Origin: Eulemur rufifrons
Taxonomy: Eukaryota; Chordata; Mammalia; Primates; Lemuridae
Length of the DNA: 64,000 nucleotides
Direction of reading: 5' to 3'
Assembly: GCF_041146395.1 (NCBI RefSeq)
Contig: NC_090995.1
Location: 13,147,501 to 13,211,500, forward strand
Positions 44,001 through 64,000 of this stretch are shown one piece after another (positions within the stretch are counted from its first letter, which is position 1; the number at the start of each line of letters is the position of its first letter). The notes beneath the pieces were generated by a model. That model saw only the letters and a list, made by a program, of their open reading frames with translations, had not been told where the DNA came from and ran no database searches. The position numbers and the translations under genes are program-made.

Positions 44001-44937
44001 TTTAAAACCTTCCCACAAGAAAGCTTTGTATCTCGATGGCCTCACTGGTGAATTCTAGCAAATATTTAAGGAAGAAGTAAACAATCCTTTGCAAACTTTT
44101 CCTGAAAATTGGAAGGCACCCACCCCACCACATCGTATTAGGCTAGCATTGGACCTAGGCAGACACTGTAAGAAAACTGCAGATCAGTATCCCTCATGAA
44201 CATAGACAAAAATGTTTAACAAAATATTAGCAAAATAGAATTCATCAATATATACAAAGAAATGGGGTTTATTTCAGGAATGCAAAATTGGTTTAGTCAT
44301 CGAAAAACCAATATAATTCAGAGACGGAAAAAAATGAAAAGCCATATGATTATTTCACTAGTTGCAGAAAAAGCATATGACAGAATTAAACATCCAGTTA
44401 CCCTTAAGAAAAAACTCTGCAAACGGGGGACAGAAGTAAATTTTCTCAACCTGGTAAAGGAAATCTGTGAAAAGCCTGCTACACCTAACAGATAAGATTG
44501 GGAACAAGGCAAGGATGTCTGCTCTCACCACTGACAGTCAGCGTTTTTCTGGAGGTCCTAGCAAGTGTAGTAAGGCAAAAGGAATAAAAAATATGCTGAC
44601 TGGAAAAGAAGAAAAACAGATGTTACTTGCAGATAACATGGATTGTCTTTGTAAAATATCTTAAGGAATCTACATTGAAAAGCTACCAGAATTAATATGT
44701 GAGTTAACTAGGTTGTAGGATATATGGACAATATATAAAAATCAGTTTTATTTCTCCATACCAGTAAATAATGGGAAAATGCAGGGGCGAGGGAAGGCCA
44801 TTTATAACAGTATCAAAAACATGAAATAAGGATAAAGTTAACAAGATATGTGTAAGACCTGTGCACTTGAATTGCTCAACATTGCTAAGATAAATAAGTA
44901 GGGAGATACACTGTTGGGAGACAATTCTCCATGGGTC

Positions 44938-45113
44938 TTTTTTTTTTTAGAGATTGGGGGTGGGTGGGGGGTCTGGCTCTGTTGCCCAGGCTGGAGTGCA
45001 GTGGCTGTTCGCAGGTGTGAGCATAGTGTACTGCAGCCTTGAACTCCTGGTGTCAACTGATCCTCCCGCTGCCTGAGTGGCTGGGACTACAGGTGTGCAC
45101 TGTTGTGCCCAGC
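44938..45113 (-). mobile_element. Alu monomer / FLAM-type (antisense)
   Basis: One antisense monomer after a T-run, ending GTTGTGCCCAGCTC. CTCCATGGGTCTTT and CTTCATGGGTCTTT flank it. Confidence 0.75.
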
Positions 45114-45560
45114 TCTTCATGGGTCTTTGCGTTTCTGTCCCTCTTGCAGGTGAAGCAGTGACAGCTATTTTAAGTGCTCCTTTCGAGGATACTTGCTTGT
45201 ACAGCAAACTTCTTTGGACAATAGAGACAGTGTCTCTTGCTGTAGCGAAGGGCAGGTTTGCTTATTGTCCAGTGTAATAAAGATGGTATCTTCCTCTGGG
45301 CAAAGGGCGGGTTTGCTTCAGCCCATTATAAAAATTTGGATTCCCTGGGCTCAGGGGTTCTCAGTTGCGGTGCAGGCCAACTGCGTTTGTGGCATTTACC
45401 TGGGCCCCTCCATGTCTTCCCTGTGGGACTTGGGGGCTCTCGGGAAACTGCTACACACCTGATGCTCGTGTTCCTTTCTGTGCTGTGAGTCAAGGACCTT
45501 TGTCTCTGACCGAGGACTAGTGTGTCTTCTGCCAGGTTCCATGAAACAGCACTAGGCTAC
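45114..45560 (+). repeat. ERV LTR-like block
   Basis: Contains a polyadenylation-type TAATAAAG (45276-45283) and twice the motif AAGGGC(A/G)GGTTTGCTT (45249-45264, 45303-45318). Its order of motifs is that of an ERV LTR, and an ERV-like protease trace lies downstream. Edges approximate; family unnamed. Confidence 0.45.
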
Positions 45561-46179
45561 TTTGTCAGCTTGCAGAGAAGGTGTAAAATCCCAGACCCCT
45601 CACAGTTCTGGACAGTTTTGGACGTGAGGAGGGGGTGCTAGCAGAGGCGTGGCTTTTCGAACAAGGAAAGATGAGGGCTTTGTGGGCTAGGTCGGGAGAT
45701 ACGAAAAGACCCTCTGGCATCTGGAAGTGAGTGGTCTCACCCAGGTCGTGGGCAAGGGCAGTCGGGACGGGGGGAGTGAGAGTCCTGCTGTTAATATTCA
45801 CAGGCTTAGCTGACGGGTAGCGTTGAAACAAGCTGTCTGAATGGGGCGTTGGTGATTGCACACTCAGCCCCGTTATTGCACACGGCTGAGCGGCCGTGTG
45901 GCTGTGGTTGCTGAGTCGAGGAGTCCTCGGAGATGGAAACACGGTGTCGGTGGTGAGGCTGTAGCTTCGGGTGGGTTGAAAACCTTAGAAGTTTGTTCGA
46001 GCTGCAGGGGTGGGTGCTTGAAAATGAAAGTAAACGCAAGTCTTTGTTTATTGGTGTGGAGCCACCGTCTCCTCTGTGACCTGACCTCTCCCTGCTCCTC
46101 TTCTTTAACTTCAGGTGCTTTAAGGAGAAAGATGAGTAGGGGTTGGGCTGAGGTCTCTGTGTCCCTAAGGGGGGACCAA

Positions 46180-46340
46180 AGGCCATGCCCGCATCACTAA
46201 ATGTGCTGGGGAACTTCAGGAAGAGGAAGGAATCGAACTCCCACGGCTCTGTTGGATGTGGGCACAGAAGTCATCCTTCAGCAGGGCGCGGTGTCCAGAG
46301 TCAGCTGGGGGGGCTTGGGCAAGGTTGACCGCAGGGGAAG
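46180..46340 (+). pseudogene. Possible retroviral protease remnant
   Basis: At 46246-46278 the plus frame reads ALLDVGTEVIL, like the retroviral aspartic protease active-site signature (usually D-T/S-G) with the residue after Asp changed to Val. The frame is short and the surroundings (45561-46600) hold only broken sequence, so this is a dead ERV trace at most. It could be coincidence. Confidence 0.35.
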
Positions 46341-46620
46341 AAAGCTACTGTGACTGTGGGCGGGGCCTTTGTTGTGTACTGTTGTTGTGACTTTCCCTGC
46401 CGAGTGTGCATGTGGTGTTGGTATTTTTGCACGCCTGTGTCGTGGATGCCCGTACGAGCCACAGTGCTTCTTCTGATCAGCAGGAGCCGAAGGTCAAGGC
46501 GTGCTAGTGCTCTCGGCCCCAGAACCCTCGCGATGCCTTTGAGCTGCAGGTTCCTGTGACTGGTGATTGTGCCGTGTATGTAAACAAGTTGTCCAACTCA
46601 ATGTGAACACTATAAACCCA
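46341..46620. other. Probable remainder of ERV-derived block; nothing further recognised
   Basis: GC-moderate sequence with short frames. No gene or named repeat is supported. Confidence 0.3.
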
Positions 46621-48178
<1,558 letters not shown>

Positions 48179-48283
48179 AATAGAAAAAGAATGCTGAGAG
48201 AAAAAACTCATAGTATATGATTGCTTTATGTCATGAGTACATAATATATCATTCCATTTATATGACGTTCTCGAATGAGCAAA

Positions 48284-48553
48284 AAGCTGGGCGTGATGGC
48301 TCACGCCTGTAATCCCAGCCCTCTGGGAGGCTGAGGCAGGAAGATCTCTTGAGGTGAGGCGTTCGAGACCAGCTTGAGCAAGAACGAGACACTGTTTCTA
48401 GTAAAAATGGAAAAATTAGCCAGATGTGGTGGTGCATGCCTGTAAGTTCCAGCTACTTGGGAGGCTGAGGTGGGAAGATCTCTTGAGCCCAGGAGTTTGA
48501 GGTTTTTGTGAGTGAGGCTGACACCAGGGCACTCAAAAAAAAAAAAAAAAAAA
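48284..48553 (+). mobile_element. Alu with shortened right end
   Basis: Starts AAGCTGGGCGTGATGGCTCA. The right monomer ends early and runs into an A18 tail. Confidence 0.88.
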
Positions 48554-48734
48554 CCAGAATGAGCAAAAAGGCAAACTAATCTATAATGATAAAATAGATC
48601 AGTGGTTGTATAGGGTGAGATTTTGGGATAGGAGATTGACTGTAAAAGAGTAGATTTATTTACAGTAGATTTATTTTTTTCTCCGTTTAAAAACATCAGT
48701 GGTAAAAATTTAAGGCAATATAATTGGGTGATTA

Positions 48735-48935
48735 AAATTGTTAGCTTTGGCATCATAAAAGCCTGAGTTTGAGTCCTGGCTCTACTATTTAGTAGCTATG
48801 TGACCTTGGGCAAATTATTTGACCTTTCTATATTTCCTCACCTGTAAAATGGGGATAATGGTGGCACCTATATCTGAGTTGTCATGAGGATAATTACGTC
48901 ATCATGGATGCATAGTAAGTGCTCAGTAATGATGG
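48735..48935 (+). repeat. MIR
   Basis: Well preserved: GAGTTTGAGTCCTGGCTCTA, GCTATGTGACCTTGGGCAAA, CACCTGTAAAATGGGGATAA in order. Confidence 0.85.
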
Positions 48936-50009
48936 TTTATTTTGCCAGTAGTAGTCTTCGCCAATGCTGATAATTATAATTTGCCACTCATGTGTGTTAC
49001 TCTTAATCTTGGGATGCATATTGTATTTTTATATTTTAAAAAAGGGAAGAGAAGAAAATTGCTGATTAGGTTTCTATGGATCTTTGTTCTCTGGGCAAAT
49101 CATTTACTGCTATTTAGTTCATCATAAACATGACATGCTGTGTTCGATACGTGAAGATAACAGAACTGATTTCCTTTACTGGAAGTTCTGCATGACCTTT
49201 GGCTGAAAGCATCACAGTGCTAATTTGTCCACCGTGCTTTCTTATTATTACCGTTTTTTTCCCCTTCGTGAGGACTGGCGGTACACCTCTTAAATGGTTC
49301 CCTTTTTGACACTTTTAAATGGCTGAGGAGGGTCTTTTTTCCACATAAAAGTTTTCTTGGTATAAAGGCAATTGATCAAACTTGCAAGACCACATGAGCT
49401 GAGATGGATTACTCGAGAAACTCCTTTAACATGAAATTGGGATATTGGATGGATTTTTATAAATGCCCTGGTACCCTCGTGCTAGGACCTAGCTCATTGG
49501 GGATTTTCAAATAATTTCCAATATGTTAATATTTAAACCTTTATTTCCTTGTGTGAATCAGCAGTTTTCAAGTCTGTCAATGAAAGGGAGAAAAAAAAAA
49601 AAACTGGGAAGAAATAAGATGATCAGGCACATCGAAGATAAAAAATTTCAGGAGAGGGCAGTGGAAAGGAGTTTCATGTGATTACATGACCTACTGTTGC
49701 CTGAATGCGGGACACTTCTGGATCGAGGCAGGATGGATGAGAATGTTTGCTTCTAGTCTTGTGTTCCATAGGACGTATATTTCAGATTCTTTGAAGGTTG
49801 AGGATGTGTTAAAACGGTTTAACCCAGATAAGAAATAAATACATGAATGTAGGCCTAGTTAAAAATAAAAGCGTCAGAAATATCCTTCATTTAATTATAC
49901 ATCAATAAAAAGTGGTTATTTTGTCATTTGTATTTTTCTTGCATATTTTTTCTTCTCGTACATCTGTTTTGAAACCTAGCAACTTACCTATTTTTCACCT
50001 TTGTTGCAG
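48936..50009. other. LIN54 intron 1, 3' part; nothing recognised
   Basis: AT-rich intron leading to the TTTGTTGCAG acceptor. No gene or named repeat; an A-run is at 49591-49602. Confidence 0.45.
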
Positions 50010-50041
50010 TGCCCGATCAGCTTTCTAGCAGGAGCACGATC

Positions 50042-62225
<12,184 letters not shown>

Positions 62226-63221
62226 GTAAAAAAATAATAATAATAATTAGCCACAAATACCAAATATTGTGGTTGATACCTTTGTTTTCTTACTAGATAC
62301 TTCAGATCCTTCAGTTTTCATCTATTCCCAAGCAGGTAATAAACATTCAGTGAATACCGGATTCATTTAATAACCAAGGATGTCTGACAGATGAAAAACT
62401 TACTTTAAACACACAGTAGCATAGTAATCATTTTGCATGTTAAGATGACTTCCATGGCCCATACGGATGTGGGTGCAACAAAAACCTTTTGAATAAAGTA
62501 ATCATGTACGTGTGAATATTTTAACATAATTATTATCTTGGGGGAAGGCACATATATAGTGACTGTGTAAATATAAAATGTTAAATGTAATTTTTTTTTT
62601 TAATGGAGATCTGAGCTTTTGCTGGGTGACAGAACCCAGAGTTCTAGAAATTGCTATCACATGCTGGTAAACCATATTGTCAGTGTTTTTTAAGCTTAAG
62701 TACCTTTCATTGAAAGCATTCAAAAGCTTTTCATAATTTGTTTTCATTTGAAGGTGGCTAAGTACCTGTATCATTTCACTCTCAGGTAAAGTAAGTAGTC
62801 TAACTCACTTTCCTAAAACATACAGATGTCATTAGACTAGCATAACATTTTCAGAACTGGTGTGTTTTAAAGACATTATTTAGGTGGGAAGCCAAGCATT
62901 ATTTTGTAAGGTGCTGCCCTTGGTACCCTGATGTATTTATTGCTGTTCATAAATAGAACAAACATTAAACATTTGCCTTGCATTTTTAAAAAGTCCAGCT
63001 ATTGGTTTCTGTTTTAATGAGGCTTGAATATAATGTATAAATATATATCTCTTGCAGTTTATTCAAGTGGGATTTTACATCCATAATAATATAGGTAATT
63101 TTTTTCCTAAATGGGGTGAAGTCAGCAGATATTTGCGAGCTTACTATGCGCCATGCATGGTGATAGACACAGGGGATAAAACATGAATAAGATAAGGTGT
63201 TTTTGTTTTTGTTTTTGTTTT
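62226..63221. other. LIN54 intron 4; nothing recognised
   Basis: AT-rich intron following the GTAAAA donor, with an (ATA)n-like run at 62234-62251. No gene or named repeat. Confidence 0.45.
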
Positions 63222-63660
63222 TTTAATTTAAAGAGGTTTATTCTGAGTCAAATTTGAGGACCATGACCTGGAGCCAGGCCCAAGAAGCCTTGAGCAAGTG
63301 GACTCGCTGTGGTTGGGTTACGGTTTGGTGTTATACATTTCAAGGGGAAGGTCTTTAATGTCAAGGAGCTCAATAAGGGAGTTAGACGGAAACATTAAAA
63401 ACTGCCCTACAGAATTAGGATGGTCACGAGTGGATTGATGAGCTCTACTGTGTGTGTCGGGAGGGTTTATACAGAGGGGGCTGTTCCTGAAAGGTCTTAT
63501 CCTTAAAGGTGGGTTGGACTTAGCTGTGGATGAGCAGAAGGACTTTCTGGATTGAGGTGGCACTTTATGTAAAAGTGTGTCCCTTTTAGGGAGTGACATT
63601 GTTTTGGCAGGGTGTAAGGTTAGACAGAAGGTCTCATCTTCAGGGGAATTTGGATTTTAT
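63222..63660 (-). repeat. LTR-like sequence (antisense)
   Basis: Resembles antisense LTRs of the MER21/ERV kind: AAAGAGGTTTATTCTGAGTC at the edge gives a minus-strand AATAAA near the LTR end. Assigned by resemblance; family open. Confidence 0.4.
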
Positions 63661-63691
63661 TGTCCTTAAAGGCTTTCTATGACTTGCCGTT

Positions 63692-63868
63692 GCATTTAGG
63701 GCGGTGGTTCTGCCCTTGTGAGCACCCTGGGATCACCTGGAGAGTCCGAATAAACACTGATGCCTCGTTCTCGTCCCCAGAAACTCTGTTTTCATCTCTC
63801 TGGAGTTTGGCCTGCTATCAGGATTTTTTTAAAGCTCCCTAATCAGCCTAGATTGAGAACCACTGCTC
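63692..63868 (+). mobile_element. hAT-type miniature element (MER family)
   Basis: Ends read GGCGGTGGTTCTG and (complement) GAGCAGTGGTTCTC, with GGGATCACCTGGAGAGTCCG next to the left end. This is the pattern of a common mammalian noncoding hAT element. A second, related left end begins near 63937 and runs off the window. Confidence 0.6.
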
Positions 63869-64000
63869 CGTGGCACCGTGAAAGAGAGTTTGGAGGAAGG
63901 TGAGCCTGGATTGTGGGAGAGATCAGGTAGGTTAGTGAGTCTCGGCCCCGGCTGCACTTTAGAAGCACCAGGGGACCACTTGAAAAAACTCATGGCTGGA

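Larger units (their letters stand above)
39775..44935 (+). mobile_element. L1 ORF2 fossil, interrupted by several younger elements
   Basis: L1 ORF2-derived sense sequence occurs in pieces at about 39775-40328, 40525-40695, 43373-43616 and 44001-44935. The order is that of one L1: endonuclease-to-RT linker, then RT, then later ORF2. It is divided by a MER5-like element, a hAT-Charlie element and an Alu. Stops abound. Confidence 0.8.

Overview
This is nuclear DNA from a primate, most likely a strepsirrhine such as a lemur. It carries two divergent spliced housekeeping genes, GT-AG introns, CpG-island promoters, and a dense load of Alu, L1, L2, MIR, LTR and DNA-transposon copies. The Alus are the best clue to the lineage. 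Several near-intact copies (about 4240-4592, 23463-23802, 32470-32822, 46622-46972, 56391-56735) share an extended A/T-rich linker between the two monomers that I associate with lemur-type Alus and do not expect in human Alu consensus sequences. Exact species cannot be read from the sequence.

Minus strand, about 3160-24960: a complete COPS4 gene (COP9 signalosome subunit 4). All ten coding exons were found, all introns are GT-AG, and the joined frame is 1221 nt, giving 406 residues plus stop, the length known for the mammalian protein. Plus strand, from about 28700 to beyond the right edge: the 5' part of LIN54, the DNA-binding subunit of the MuvB/DREAM cell-cycle complex. The window holds a noncoding first exon in a CpG island, a 21-kb first intron, and three coding exons for residues 1-317. 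The CXC DNA-binding domains lie outside. The two promoters are head to head, about 3.8 kb apart. COPS4 and LIN54 are also divergent neighbours in human, so this is conserved synteny.

The rest is intron and intergenic DNA shaped by transposons. From 1 to 3.1 kb, downstream of COPS4, are an L1 scrap and a decayed endogenous retrovirus with an LTR and gag-like remnants. COPS4 introns hold L1 3' ends, a MER44-like Tigger element, Alus, MIRs, L2 and an MLT1 LTR split by an Alu. The intergenic spacer holds a short U2 snRNA fragment with a target-site duplication, a MaLR LTR, and antisense L1. LIN54 intron 1 holds a second CpG island at 30.6-31.2 kb, a near full-length Tigger transposon (34.7-37.7 kb), and a nested stack at 39.8-44.9 kb: an L1 ORF2 fossil interrupted by a MER5-like element, by a hAT-Charlie transposon that itself contains a hAT miniature element and an Alu, and by a further Alu. 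An ERV/LTR remnant follows at 45.1-46.6 kb.

I found no CRISPR array, operon, functional tRNA or rRNA gene, and no clearly new biological system. The points most worth checking are a CDE/CHR-like motif pair at the LIN54 start region (LIN54 is itself the CHR-binding protein), the second CpG island in LIN54 intron 1, the weak donor of LIN54 exon 3, and the U2 fragment.
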